This document shows positions 26,884 through 35,465 of a stretch of 64,000 nt of DNA, piece by piece; position 1 is the first letter of the stretch; every line of letters begins with the position of its first letter. This stretch comes from Terriglobia bacterium. Its GTDB lineage: Bacteria > Acidobacteriota > Terriglobia > Bryobacterales > Bryobacteraceae. A model generated the notes under the pieces. The model was not told where the DNA came from, did no database searches, and was given only the letters and a program-made list of their open reading frames with translations. The position numbers and the translations under genes are program-made. The DNA lies in assembly GCA_020073305.1 (NCBI GenBank), contig JAIQFK010000007.1, forward strand, positions 186,001-250,000. Reading direction: 5' to 3'.

Positions 26884-27738
26884 CTATTTCTCCCGATTAC
26901 GAATCCGAATGTCGCCATTGAAGGCGTCAAATTTAAGCTCCGGCCCGCCTTGGCCCACGCGCACGCCGAAAAACTCGTTGCTCTTGTAAACGAACTTGCC
27001 TTCGCGTTGCTCGCGCACTGCGGCACGGGTGGGGAGCGCGCTGACGTCGAAATCGGTGTAAGCGTGGCCGTTGAAAGTCTTCATCCACAGGTCGGCGGAA
27101 AGGCCGGGCCGGAACGTGATGTCCACATCGCCGTTGAGTGAACCGAAATCGCTCGCGGCTGCCGGATTCCGGCTGAACAGCACCTTAACCGGACGGTTGA
27201 GCGCGTACGCATGCCCGGAACCGGAAACCTCCACGAGCTCCAGGCCGCCGTTAATGTTTTCGAGGTCGAACGTTCCCGCGGTATTTTCCACGCGGATGTT
27301 TCCACGATTGACGGTGCGCAGCCGCAGGTTCGTGTCGCGCGGGACCTGCAGCGTGAAATCGAAGCTGACCTCGTAGCCGTAGAAGCGCGAGCCGCGGTTA
27401 TTGATGGATCCGTCTCCGCATTTGCAACGGAACGGCCCATCCACATAAACCCGCAACCCGTCATCATGCTGCGCCATGTCGAGCTGCACTTCGCGTTTGG
27501 CTTCTTGTACCTTTTCCGGCGAGCACGCGCGAATGGTTTTGTGAATCTCGACCTTAATCTCCCGGGCATCCGATCCTGTAACAGTGACCGAGCCGTCGAA
27601 ATTGTCCACGTCGACCGCCCTGGTTACGGGAAACGTGCGCTGGATGCTTTCGCTTTCCACGACACTGAGGTCATCTGCGACCGCCACCGCGGCGAGCGAA
27701 ACACAGAGCACCAGCCATATTGCGATGCGTGGCCTCAT
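26884..27738 (-). CDS. Secreted DUF4097-like beta-repeat protein (copy 2)
   Basis: 284 residues from the ATG at 27738, chosen because its ATGA overlaps the stop of the anti-sigma gene and the signal peptide (MRPRIAIWLVLCVSLAAVAVA) starts there. The mature part has repeated strand/turn units (VDNFDGSVTVTGSDA, TVNRGNIRVENTAG, NINGGLELVEVSG, SLNGDVDITFRPG), as in copy 1. An additional cysteine-containing loop (FRCKCGDGS) is unique to this copy. The two copies look like a tandem duplication that has diverged. Confidence 0.75.
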   Translation of the reverse strand: MRPRIAIWLVLCVSLAAVAVADDLSVVESESIQRTFPVTRAVDVDNFDGSVTVTGSDAREIKVEIHKTIRACSPEKVQEAKREVQLDMAQHDDGLRVYVDGPFRCKCGDGSINNRGSRFYGYEVSFDFTLQVPRDTNLRLRTVNRGNIRVENTAGTFDLENINGGLELVEVSGSGHAYALNRPVKVLFSRNPAAASDFGSLNGDVDITFRPGLSADLWMKTFNGHAYTDFDVSALPTRAAVREQREGKFVYKSNEFFGVRVGQGGPELKFDAFNGDIRIRNREK

Positions 27739-28550
27739 TTCAAATGCTCCAGCGCCCATTGAGCGCGCTCACGAACTTCCGGATTCAATCCGGCCTCCTG
27801 TGTCAGGTCCTTCAACGCGGTCGCCGCCTGCTGATCGCGGATATCCACCAGCACATCGATCAGGGCAATCTGCAACATCGGCGAAGTCTGCCGGTCCAGC
27901 GACTCCACCAGCCCGCGCCGCACGGTGTCGTTCGAGGCGGATTGACGCAGGGCGTCGAGCGCGGCCAAGCGCACGTTGATGTTCTGGTCGTAATTCACGG
28001 TGTGCATCAGCGCCGAGAGCACTTGCGGATCGGGCTGCGCGATGCGATTACTCCAGTCCACGCCCTTCAACCGCTCGCTGGCCGACTGCTGCTGCAAGAG
28101 CGACAGCGCAACGAGTTGTCGCGTGTGAGTGACCTCTTCGCGCAACCGGGCCACCTCGCCATCGCCGCGCGAATTCTGCGTTAGCGAATAGCCCACCAGG
28201 AGCCCGATCGCCAGAAACGCCATGGCAAAACCAAACTGAAACGCGGGCTGGCGCGGCCACCATCCCTCCAGCCAGTGGTCCAGTTTTTCGCGCTTCGAGG
28301 GGCCGCGTTCCGCCTGGCGAAGACCTTGCATGTACGCCTCGAGCGTGGCTTCGAACCGTGCACGCAAAGCCCGGCCCGGCCGCTCTTCAGGAATCGCTCC
28401 CAGCTTCTTCCAGATCGCGCCCAGCGTCTCCGCTTCGGTGCGGCACAGAGAGCACGCAGCCAGATGCGCCTGCATCTGGGACTTGGCGCCTTCATCCAGC
28501 GCGCCCGTCCAAAAGTCTGGCAATTGGTCTCTTACTTCATCGCAGTTCAT
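27735..28550 (-). CDS. Membrane anti-sigma factor with zinc-binding ZAS domain and C-terminal HEAT-like repeats
   Basis: 271 residues. The N-terminal domain has Cys3 and HLAACSLC (about 29-36), the HxxxCxxC zinc motif of anti-sigma factors that hold ECF sigma factors. A single membrane helix (FGFAMAFLAIGLLVGYSL, about 105-122) follows, then a coiled segment. From about 175 to the end run helix pairs with HEAT spacing (NINVRLAALDALRQSAS, PMLQIALIDVLVDIRDQQA), placing a repeat sensor in the periplasm. It overlaps the sigma-factor gene by ATGA, so the two are surely co-regulated. Confidence 0.85.
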   Translation of the reverse strand: MNCDEVRDQLPDFWTGALDEGAKSQMQAHLAACSLCRTEAETLGAIWKKLGAIPEERPGRALRARFEATLEAYMQGLRQAERGPSKREKLDHWLEGWWPRQPAFQFGFAMAFLAIGLLVGYSLTQNSRGDGEVARLREEVTHTRQLVALSLLQQQSASERLKGVDWSNRIAQPDPQVLSALMHTVNYDQNINVRLAALDALRQSASNDTVRRGLVESLDRQTSPMLQIALIDVLVDIRDQQAATALKDLTQEAGLNPEVRERAQWALEHLK

Positions 28551-29110
28551 GATGCCTTCTCACCTGAGAGTTCATAAAAAATCTGGCTCAACTCACGGAT
28601 CGCCCGATAGACCCGCACCTTCACGGCGCCGATCTCGCAATTGAGAATCTCGGCGATCTCACCGTATTTGAGGTTCTGAAAACGGCTGAGCACCAGCACC
28701 TCGCGCTTTTCAAGAGGTAACTTTGCTAGCGCGCGCCGCAGCAACCCGATGTCCTGCGTCTGTTCCAGTTGTTCGAGCGGATCGAGATCGGCGCTGGCCG
28801 CATCCCTCCAGGCGGCGTCGTCATCCGGGACGATTTCGAGGCGGTGCTTGCGCGTTTGGTCCAGATGGGCGTTGCGCGCGACCTGGTACATCCACGCCGT
28901 ATAATTTGTAGCCGGCTGAAACGTTTGACGGTATTTCAACATGCGAAAAAACACTTCCTGCACCAGATCCTCACTGAGCGCGCGATTGGCAGTGAGCCGC
29001 AGGAAGAAGTTGAAGAGCATGCGGTGATGGCGGTCGAACAGAACGCCGATGCGCTCCACGTCGCCATCGCGCACCGCGAGCATCACCAGGTGATCTGCCT
29101 GGGCCTCCAC
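28547..29110 (-). CDS. ECF RNA polymerase sigma factor
   Basis: 187 residues with region 2 (FDRHHRMLFNFFLRLTANRA, then SEDLVQEVFFRMLKY) that binds core polymerase and the -10 element. Region 4 (LPLEKREVLVLSRFQNLKYG, then EIAEILNCEIGAVKVRVYRA) carries the -35-binding helix-turn-helix. It is the first gene of the five-gene minus-strand operon and is coupled to its anti-sigma factor. The target regulon probably includes this operon, as is common for ECF factors, but no matching promoter pair could be confirmed by eye. Confidence 0.92.
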   Translation of the reverse strand: MEAQADHLVMLAVRDGDVERIGVLFDRHHRMLFNFFLRLTANRALSEDLVQEVFFRMLKYRQTFQPATNYTAWMYQVARNAHLDQTRKHRLEIVPDDDAAWRDAASADLDPLEQLEQTQDIGLLRRALAKLPLEKREVLVLSRFQNLKYGEIAEILNCEIGAVKVRVYRAIRELSQIFYELSGEKAS

Positions 29111-29187
29111 TTAAATCCTCTGCCTCATCTCGCTCTCAATCCTGAAAACCGGCCTTCCCGGAAAAGGTTACAGGAAAGTCAGGCACA

Positions 29188-30123
29188 ATGTGGAGAGCGG
29201 GAGGCGAGGATTCGCTGAAACTCAAGCTGAGTCAGCAAGATGCGGGCAAACGGCTGGACCACGTGCTGCACCATCGGTTTCCGCAGTTCAGCCGGGCGCG
29301 TTTACAGGGCTGGATCAAGAGCGGCCTGGTGTTGGTCAATGGCGCGGTCTGCCGGGCGTCCCAACTGGTTCGACCCGGCGATGTGGCGGACGTTCATCCG
29401 GCTGAGCCTGCGCCGCTGCGCGCCACCGCCGAAGAAATCCCGCTCACGGTCCTCTACGAAGACGACGACCTCGTCGCCATCGATAAACCCGCCGGTATGG
29501 TGGTTCATTCGGGCGCGGGCGTTCATTCCGGAACGCTGGTGAACGCGCTACTGCATCGCTTCGCCTCCCTCTCGCGATCAGGGGGCGAACTGAGGCCCGG
29601 TATCGTGCACCGGCTGGATCGTTACACCAGCGGCGTGCTGCTGGTGGCGAAGACGGATGCCGCACACCAGTGTCTGGCCGAGCAGTTCGCCTCCCGCCGC
29701 GTGGAAAAGACCTACCTGGCGCTGGTGCACGGCAAGGTCAAGCTGGATCGTGGCCGCATCGAAAAACCAATTACGCGCGATCCGCGGCAGCGCACTCGCA
29801 TGACGGCCCGGCTCGCCCGGGGCCGCTCCGCCTGGAGCGAGTACCGTATCCTCCGGCGCTTCGCGGATTTCACCTTTCTCGAAGTGCGCATCGGCACGGG
29901 CCGCACCCACCAGATCCGGGTCCATCTGGCCAGCATCGGCCACCCCGTGGTGGGCGACCGCCTCTATGGCGCTCCCGCCAGGATCGCCGGCCAGCCGACG
30001 CTCACGCGCTACTTTCTGCACGCACACCGCATCCGCTTCGAGCAGCCTACGACGGGCGAGCCGGTGACGGTGGAATCGCCGCTGCCGCCGGACCTGGCAG
30101 ACTGGTTGAAGAGTATCTTGTAG
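29188..30123 (+). CDS. RluA/RluD-family 23S rRNA pseudouridine synthase
   Basis: 311 residues. The N-terminal S4 RNA-binding domain (QQDAGKRLDHVLHHRFPQFS to GDVADVHPA) is followed by the synthase domain. Its catalytic aspartate is in GIVHRLDRYTSGVLLVAKT (about 136-154), with the supporting motifs KTYLALVHG and GRTHQIRVHLASIGHPVVGD. The combination is that of RluD-type enzymes that isomerise uridines in 23S rRNA helix 69, though other RluA-family targets are possible. The stop codon lies inside the left arm of the palindromic element at 30118. Confidence 0.9.
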   Translation: MWRAGGEDSLKLKLSQQDAGKRLDHVLHHRFPQFSRARLQGWIKSGLVLVNGAVCRASQLVRPGDVADVHPAEPAPLRATAEEIPLTVLYEDDDLVAIDKPAGMVVHSGAGVHSGTLVNALLHRFASLSRSGGELRPGIVHRLDRYTSGVLLVAKTDAAHQCLAEQFASRRVEKTYLALVHGKVKLDRGRIEKPITRDPRQRTRMTARLARGRSAWSEYRILRRFADFTFLEVRIGTGRTHQIRVHLASIGHPVVGDRLYGAPARIAGQPTLTRYFLHAHRIRFEQPTTGEPVTVESPLPPDLADWLKSIL

Positions 30124-30224
30124 CGCAGGCCTACGGCGGGGTGTGCCGGAGACCTGCGGCTTTTTCCGATCGCGGCAAAGAGCCGCAGGTCCCCGCCAAA
30201 ATCAGGCGTGGGCCTGCGCTACAA
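30118..30224. repeat. Nested palindromic element (REP/MITE-like)
   Basis: Three nested inverted repeats make one long foldback. The outer 14-bp arms TTGTAGCGCAGGCC (30118-30131) and GGCCTGCGCTACAA (30211-30224) are perfect. A middle 7-bp pair joins 30135-30141 to 30191-30197. An inner 11-bp pair GACCTGCGGCT (30151-30161) joins 30181-30191. It lies between convergent genes and overlaps the stop codon of the pseudouridine synthase. It could act as a terminator for both genes or be a small mobile/REP sequence. Confidence 0.65.
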
Positions 30225-30236
30225 GGAACCGATTTT

Positions 30237-32492
30237 CTACGGCCGTCGCAGGTGCACGACCCAAACATCGCCCGGCGCAAGGGAGCGCTGAAGGGTGTTA
30301 CCCGCCGCAATCTTTTCACCACTGACCAGATCTACACCCGTATACGACGCGTCAAACGTGACCGTCGGCTCTACCGCTTTCTCCTGATGATTGAACGCAA
30401 ACAGAATGAGTCCGTCGGCGGTCTCCAGGAGGCGGACCTCAGCTTCGCCACCAGCGATGCGGAACGGCCTCGCTACGCCGGCCCAATCCAGCAGGCCGCT
30501 GAAGAATTTTTGTCCGGTTGCATCATGCCGATGTTCGTACGCCACGCCGATATAAGAGCCCAGCGTCAGTGTCTTGCCTCGCCCGAAACTCGAGACAACC
30601 GCTGCGGGGTCACCACTGGCAAAGCGCGCTACTACGCGCGCATTCGGCCCGACCGGTTCCAGGGTTTCTTCATAGAGAGTTCCAGGCAGGCGGTCGCCTT
30701 CGTGAAGGCTCGCGACATCGTTTGCGACCCACTGCAATTCCGTGCGGCCGCTCGAAGTCATCTGGACAGCGCGTTCCCGGCATCCGGTGACTTCATGCAA
30801 TCCAAGGCCGGGGATGATCTCGGACGCCCGTCCACGCTCGTTGTTCCAGGCGAGGCGCGCCTCGGAAACGAGGGCGCCGCCATGGCGAACGTAGTCCGCA
30901 AGTTCTCCTGCGGCCTCGCGCGGAATCATCAGTGGATACGGCAGCAGCACGAGCTTGTACTGGTTGATGGCGCCGTGCAGCCGGCCGATGTGAATGAAAT
31001 CCACCGGAACGTTGGCGGGAAACAGCGCGCGGTACATGCCCAGCATGGAATCCCGTTCGATGCTCGCCACTTCACCCTGCGCCAGAACCGGCGACGACGC
31101 CTGTTGCCGCCCACCGACCATGTGCGACAGCGGATTGTAGACGATGGCGACTTCCGCGCGCGGCGGGCGCGCCTTCAGGAACAGCTCCTGATTGCGATCC
31201 ACCACGCGCGCGATCTCACCCGCCACGCGTGCACGCTCGGTGATCGTGCCATCCAACTGTATTAGCCCGTACCCGCCCGATTCGTACCCTGAGCTCATCG
31301 GGTACCACGCGTAGAAGTTGATCCCCTTGGCTCCGCGCGCCAGCGCGCTCCAAGTCCAGACGCGGAGATCTTCCGGCATCACGGTAGCGCTGACGTTCAA
31401 CGCCACGGTGCCGAATCCGCCCTGCAATTCGCCGATCCACCAGCCGCGCCCATTCTCCGAATATCCGGCTGAGCGCGTGAAATCGAGCAGCGCGCCGCGC
31501 CACGCCGGGTCGCGTCCGACGGCGCTCGAGTGCTTGGGATAGAATGACGTGCCCCAGTAATCCACTTGGCGTGACATCAGCCAGTCATCGGGCGTGCCAT
31601 CGCCGCTGCGAGGCGAAGTGAACAGGTTGGGCGCGTCGGCGTGGCTGGTGGCGACGCGATCGGGTGCCACGCGCTTTACTGCGTCAAACTTCATCCGCAG
31701 GTCTTCGGCCAGCTTCTCTGTGATGAAGTTGCGCCAGTCGATGTAGTCCGTATACGAGAGAATAGTGCTCAACCGGTTGGGCTGCACTTCGTCCCAGGAG
31801 GCAAATCGCCGGTACCAGGCCTGGTTCAGCTCATCCAACGCGCCGTATTTCTTCTCCAGCCACTTGCGAAAACGCGCCACGGAGTGGGGACAGTAACAGA
31901 ATTCCGCGTTGGGCAGATACGTGGCCTCCGCCCAGTTGATGACATGTGGCTCGCTCCACAGGTCCCAGCCGAGAAACGCGGGGCTCTTCCGCGCGCGCTC
32001 GGCCAGCGCTGTGAAAAACGCGAGTTCGGCCTGCCGCACTCCAGGGTGATCGAAGCAATAGCCTGGCGCTGATTCGGGGCGCATGACGTGGCCGCTGATA
32101 TCCACGAACTGCGCGTCCGGATACTTGCGCCCCACCCAGTCCGGCGCCGCGTCCATGTACGTCTGGATGAGCAGCTTCAGCCCCTCCTGATGCGCCAAGT
32201 CGAGCAGCACGTCGATGGTGTCGAACTGGTAGACTCCCTCCCGCGGCTCGCCTGACGCCCAATCCATCCAGCAGCGAACGGTGTTAAAGCCGAGGCTCTT
32301 GATAGCGCGCAAATCGCGCCGCCAGATTTCCTTTTTTGCCTGCGGACCCGGTTCGAGCATCGGCGCGCGCGCCTTGCCCCCTCCGTACCAGACGGCCATG
32401 GGGAAGAAATCGGATTGAGCGAGGAGCAGTGGGGCTGCCAGAAAGACCGACGCGGCGACATGGAGACGCGGGGACACGGCGAATTTGAACAT
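30237..32492 (-). CDS. Secreted beta-galactosidase-like glycoside hydrolase (GH42-like)
   Basis: 751 residues with a leader peptide ending near LLLAQS. The TIM-barrel core contains FLGWDLWSEPHV with the acid/base glutamate at about 181. The nucleophile candidate is E355 in WWIGELQGG, preceded by DYWGTSFYPK. A trimerisation-like domain follows (LPYPLMIPREAAGELADYV, GGALVSEARLAW), and a small C-terminal beta domain (ADGLILFAFNHQE) ends the protein. The two glutamates and the domain order match GH42. It likely acts in the periplasm or outside the cell on plant or microbial galactosides; specificity is unproven. Confidence 0.83.
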   Translation of the reverse strand: MFKFAVSPRLHVAASVFLAAPLLLAQSDFFPMAVWYGGGKARAPMLEPGPQAKKEIWRRDLRAIKSLGFNTVRCWMDWASGEPREGVYQFDTIDVLLDLAHQEGLKLLIQTYMDAAPDWVGRKYPDAQFVDISGHVMRPESAPGYCFDHPGVRQAELAFFTALAERARKSPAFLGWDLWSEPHVINWAEATYLPNAEFCYCPHSVARFRKWLEKKYGALDELNQAWYRRFASWDEVQPNRLSTILSYTDYIDWRNFITEKLAEDLRMKFDAVKRVAPDRVATSHADAPNLFTSPRSGDGTPDDWLMSRQVDYWGTSFYPKHSSAVGRDPAWRGALLDFTRSAGYSENGRGWWIGELQGGFGTVALNVSATVMPEDLRVWTWSALARGAKGINFYAWYPMSSGYESGGYGLIQLDGTITERARVAGEIARVVDRNQELFLKARPPRAEVAIVYNPLSHMVGGRQQASSPVLAQGEVASIERDSMLGMYRALFPANVPVDFIHIGRLHGAINQYKLVLLPYPLMIPREAAGELADYVRHGGALVSEARLAWNNERGRASEIIPGLGLHEVTGCRERAVQMTSSGRTELQWVANDVASLHEGDRLPGTLYEETLEPVGPNARVVARFASGDPAAVVSSFGRGKTLTLGSYIGVAYEHRHDATGQKFFSGLLDWAGVARPFRIAGGEAEVRLLETADGLILFAFNHQEKAVEPTVTFDASYTGVDLVSGEKIAAGNTLQRSLAPGDVWVVHLRRP

Positions 32493-32549
32493 TGGACATA
32501 TCCTAGACCGGTTTGGCTTCCGTCGGTAATCCGTCGTACGTTGAGAGGC

Positions 32550-33329
32550 ATGCGCGGACGTGAGTTTCTGGCAACCCCTGTGGCGCTGGCCGCCGGTTCA
32601 AATACCTTGGGCGTGAAGGCTCTGACCTTCGATGTCTTTGGCACGGTTGTCGACTGGCGCGGCTCGATTATTCGTGAAGGCGCGGAATGGGTGCAAAAGA
32701 AGGGTCTGCAAGTCGATTGGGCGAAGTTCGCCGATCGCTGGCGCGCTGGCTACGGGCCTGCGATGGACAAAGTGCGCCAGGGAACGCTGCCGTGGATGAA
32801 ACTCGATGCGCTCCACCGGATGATTCTGGATGACGTTCTCGGCGAATTCCAAATCGCTGGATTGAGTGGAGACGAGAAGGAGTCCTGGAATCAGGTATGG
32901 CATCGCCTGACGCCCTGGCCGGATTCCGTACCTGGTCTAGCCCGGCTGAAGGAAAAGTACGTCCTCGCTACGCTCTCGAATGGGAACGTTTCGCTATTGG
33001 TTGAGATGGCGAAACACGCGGGCTTGCCGTGGGATGCCGTCTTATCGGCAGAGTTGTTCCACCATTACAAACCGGATCGGGAGATCTATCTCGGCGCCGC
33101 CGATCTGCTCAGTTGCAATCCCGGCGAAGTGATGATGGTTGCGGCCCACGCCGGAGACTTGAAGGCCGCGCGAGCCTGTGGCCTTCGCACCGGCTTCGTC
33201 CCTCGTCCCAACGAGTATGGGCCGTCAGGCAAGGCGGATACCGCTGGCAATGAACCCTTTGATGTGACAGCCCTTGACCTGCTGGATCTTGCCCAAAAGT
33301 TGCAGCCGCTTGCACCTGGACGGGGTTAG
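32550..33329 (+). CDS. HAD-superfamily hydrolase, haloacid dehalogenase type II-like
   Basis: 259 residues from the ATG at 32550; an upstream in-frame extension to 32415 overlaps the divergent GH42 start and is rejected. The nucleophile aspartate is D28 in ALTFDVFGTVVDWRG, motif II is ATLSNGN, the lysine is in FHHYKPDREIY and the late acidic motif is AAHAGDLKAARACG. The DVFGT and AAHxxDL wording is that of (S)-2-haloacid dehalogenases. The first 17 residues (MRGREFLATPVALAAGS) look like a weakened Tat-type leader, unusual for this family. The stop overlaps the convergent vapC-like gene by 4 bases. Confidence 0.82.
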   Translation: MRGREFLATPVALAAGSNTLGVKALTFDVFGTVVDWRGSIIREGAEWVQKKGLQVDWAKFADRWRAGYGPAMDKVRQGTLPWMKLDALHRMILDDVLGEFQIAGLSGDEKESWNQVWHRLTPWPDSVPGLARLKEKYVLATLSNGNVSLLVEMAKHAGLPWDAVLSAELFHHYKPDREIYLGAADLLSCNPGEVMMVAAHAGDLKAARACGLRTGFVPRPNEYGPSGKADTAGNEPFDVTALDLLDLAQKLQPLAPGRG

Positions 33330-33751
33330 CCTTCCCACGGATTGAAAACCAGCACGCCGGTTTCGGCGACATCGCCGGTGTTTCTCGTCACAAGCGTAAG
33401 GTTATTGTGAATTGCCGTCGCCGCAAGCAATCCGTCGATTACCGGCATCACCGCCCCGCGCATCGCCGCGTTGCCCGCGATTATGCCCCAACGCTCCGCC
33501 ACAGCCTCGTCCACCGTTAGAATTCGTCCCGCGAATCGCAGACGCAAGTCTGATTCCAGCCAGGCTTCCAGTTCCGCCTGGCGTGCCGCGTGTGGCAGTC
33601 CGACGATGCCCTTCCGGATCTCGCCCAGAGTGAGAACGCTTAAGTACAGCAGATTCTCGTCGGTCGCATCCACCCACGCAACCACCCGCGGTTCCGGCCG
33701 CGGCTTAATCAGTTCCGCGATGATGTTGGTGTCGAGGAGAAAGCCGCTCAC
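33326..33751 (-). CDS. vapC: VapC-type PIN-domain toxin
   Basis: 141 residues with the acidic residues of PIN ribonucleases: D7 in LLDTNII, E44 in TLGEIRKG, D106 in PVIDGLLAA and D127 in VTRNTGDV. These bind magnesium and cut RNA, in known cases tRNA or rRNA. The ATG overlaps the stop of the upstream antitoxin gene (ATGA), giving the usual antitoxin-first order. Length is normal for a chromosomal VapC. Confidence 0.92.
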   Translation of the reverse strand: MSGFLLDTNIIAELIKPRPEPRVVAWVDATDENLLYLSVLTLGEIRKGIVGLPHAARQAELEAWLESDLRLRFAGRILTVDEAVAERWGIIAGNAAMRGAVMPVIDGLLAATAIHNNLTLVTRNTGDVAETGVLVFNPWEG

Positions 33752-34032
33752 AGATCAACAGGACGGCCGTAATCCGGTTCGCGTTCGAGGTGCAAATCCG
33801 CGCTGGCCAGCGGTGATTTCGCGAAGAACTCCACCAAATTTCCGGATTGCTTCTTCCGCCTGGTCAGCCGTTCGAATTCTTCCGCGGGCAACACCACCAC
33901 CGCCTCTTTGCCGCCACGGGTAATCCACTGTGGACCCTGTGAACGCGCCAACCGGAAGACCTCACTAAACCGGGCCTTGGCGGTCTGGAGTTGCCAGTGT
34001 TCAGTTGACCCTCGTGTCTTTTTCGCGGTCAT
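33748..34032 (-). CDS. Phd/YefM-type antitoxin
   Basis: 94 residues. The N-terminal half (WQLQTAKARFSEVFRLARSQ, then GPQWITRGGKEAVVVLPAEEF) is the Phd/YefM DNA-binding fold. The remainder (KKQSGNLVEFFAKSPLASAD) is the toxin-neutralising tail. It precedes and overlaps the vapC-like gene. Overlapping palindromes at 34035-34053, immediately before its start, are the likely autoregulatory operator. Confidence 0.9.
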   Translation of the reverse strand: MTAKKTRGSTEHWQLQTAKARFSEVFRLARSQGPQWITRGGKEAVVVLPAEEFERLTRRKKQSGNLVEFFAKSPLASADLHLEREPDYGRPVDL

Positions 34033-34034
34033 AA

Positions 34035-34053
34035 ACTAGTCAGACTAGTCTGA
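34035..34053. promoter_or_regulatory. Overlapping palindromic operator of the toxin-antitoxin operon
   Basis: Two palindromes overlap: a 15-mer ACTAGTCAGACTAGT (34035-34049) and a perfect 14-mer TCAGACTAGTCTGA (34040-34053). They begin 3 bases upstream of the antitoxin ATG, the right place for repression by a Phd/VapC complex. Confidence 0.7.
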
Positions 34054-34078
34054 TCGTACGGAATTACGGGCCCTTTTG

Positions 34079-35464
34079 TCAAGCGCCCTCAGTGGATTCC
34101 CCCTTCTTCACCGCCTGCAAATCGATGCCCAGCGCCTGACATTTTTTGTATAAGTGGCTCCGCTCGAGCCCCAGGGCTTTGGCCGTCTCCGTCATGCGGT
34201 AGCTGTGGCGTTTGAGCTCGGCCAGTAACACTTCGCGCTCGAAACCATCGACGCGCTCCGACAAGGAGCCGGTGGCGGGCACGCTTTGGGACGCGCCGGC
34301 GGCCGAGGGCTGTTTCGGCAGTGTGGCTTCCACGGTCGCGGCGTCCACCTGATCGCCTGAAAGGAGCAGCAATCGCTCCACGATGTTCCGTAATTCCCGG
34401 ACGTTGCCCGGCCAGGAATAGCGCTTTAGCGCTGCCAGGGCTTCCGGCATGAAGCTCTGCGTCTTCCAGCCGTTCTGGTCCGCGATCTGGCGCGCGAAGT
34501 GTTCCACCAGCACGGGAATATCTTCCAGCCGCTCGCGCAGCGGAGGCAAAGCGATCGGAAAGACGAAGATCCGGTGATAGAGATCCTGGCGAAAGACCCC
34601 GCGCTTGACTAGGTCCTCCAGGTTGCGGTGCGTCGCCACTACCACGCGTACATTTACCGTCACTGGCCGGTCGCCGCCCACACGTTCGATCTCGCTCTCT
34701 TCCAGCACGCGGAGCAACTTCGTCTGCATCACCGGCGGCATGTCGCCGATCTCGTCCAAAAACAGCGTGCCGTGCTGCGCCTGCTCGAACTTGCCCACGT
34801 GACGGGAGGCCGCGCCGGTGAATGCGCCCTTCTCGTGGCCAAATAGCTCGGATTCGATCAGCTCCGCCGGAACCGCCGCGCAATTGAGAGTGACAAACGA
34901 CCCGGCCGCGCGCGGGCTGCGCGCGTGTACCGTGCGTGCGATCAGCTCCTTTCCCGTGCCGGTCTCGCCCAGGATGCAGACTCGCGTCTCGCTCGCCGCC
35001 ACACGCTCCACCTGCGCCATCACGCGCTGCATGGCTTCGCTCTTCCAGATGATCTCGTGCTTGCCCACGCGCTGGCGGAGCTGCCGGTTCTCTTCTTCCA
35101 GGCGCCGGAGCTTGAGGACATTGTCTACGGTCAGCAGCAGTTTCTCGGTGGAAAGCGGTTTCTCCAAAAAATCCACGGCGCCCAGCCGCGTGGCGCGCAC
35201 CGCCATTTCGATGCTGGCTTGTCCCGAGATCATCACCACCGGCGCCGAGACGCCCAGCGTCTTGAAATCCTCGAGCAAGGCCAGCCCGTCTTTTCCCGGC
35301 ATCACGACGTCGGAGAAGATCAGATCGAAATGCTGCGACTTCACCAGCTCCAGAGCCCGGCCGGCATTGTCGCAGACCGTGGCGTCGTGGCCCGCCAGGC
35401 GGAAGGCACGCGCCAGGGAAGCCAGCGTGTTGGCGTCGTCATCGACAATCAGCAGGTGTGCCAT
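34079..35464 (-). CDS. NtrC-family sigma-54-dependent response regulator
   Basis: 461 residues. The receiver domain has the acidic pocket (IVDDD, 6-10) and phospho-acceptor D52 in LIFSDVVMPGKDG. The AAA+ domain has Walker A GETGTGKE (about 166-173), the sigma-54-contacting loop GAFTGA (near 216) and Walker B LFLDEIGDMP. A C-terminal Fis-type helix-turn-helix (MTETAKALGLERSHLYKKCQ) completes the NtrC plan. It activates sigma-54 promoters when phosphorylated, almost certainly by the histidine kinase encoded just upstream. Confidence 0.93.
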   Translation of the reverse strand: MAHLLIVDDDANTLASLARAFRLAGHDATVCDNAGRALELVKSQHFDLIFSDVVMPGKDGLALLEDFKTLGVSAPVVMISGQASIEMAVRATRLGAVDFLEKPLSTEKLLLTVDNVLKLRRLEEENRQLRQRVGKHEIIWKSEAMQRVMAQVERVAASETRVCILGETGTGKELIARTVHARSPRAAGSFVTLNCAAVPAELIESELFGHEKGAFTGAASRHVGKFEQAQHGTLFLDEIGDMPPVMQTKLLRVLEESEIERVGGDRPVTVNVRVVVATHRNLEDLVKRGVFRQDLYHRIFVFPIALPPLRERLEDIPVLVEHFARQIADQNGWKTQSFMPEALAALKRYSWPGNVRELRNIVERLLLLSGDQVDAATVEATLPKQPSAAGASQSVPATGSLSERVDGFEREVLLAELKRHSYRMTETAKALGLERSHLYKKCQALGIDLQAVKKGESTEGA

Positions 35465-35465
35465 A

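Noticed and set aside
29670-31265. 531-residue plus-strand frame crossing the pseudouridine synthase end and the GH42 gene
   Set aside because: Low-complexity composition, no domain, and it overlaps two well-supported genes and the palindromic element.
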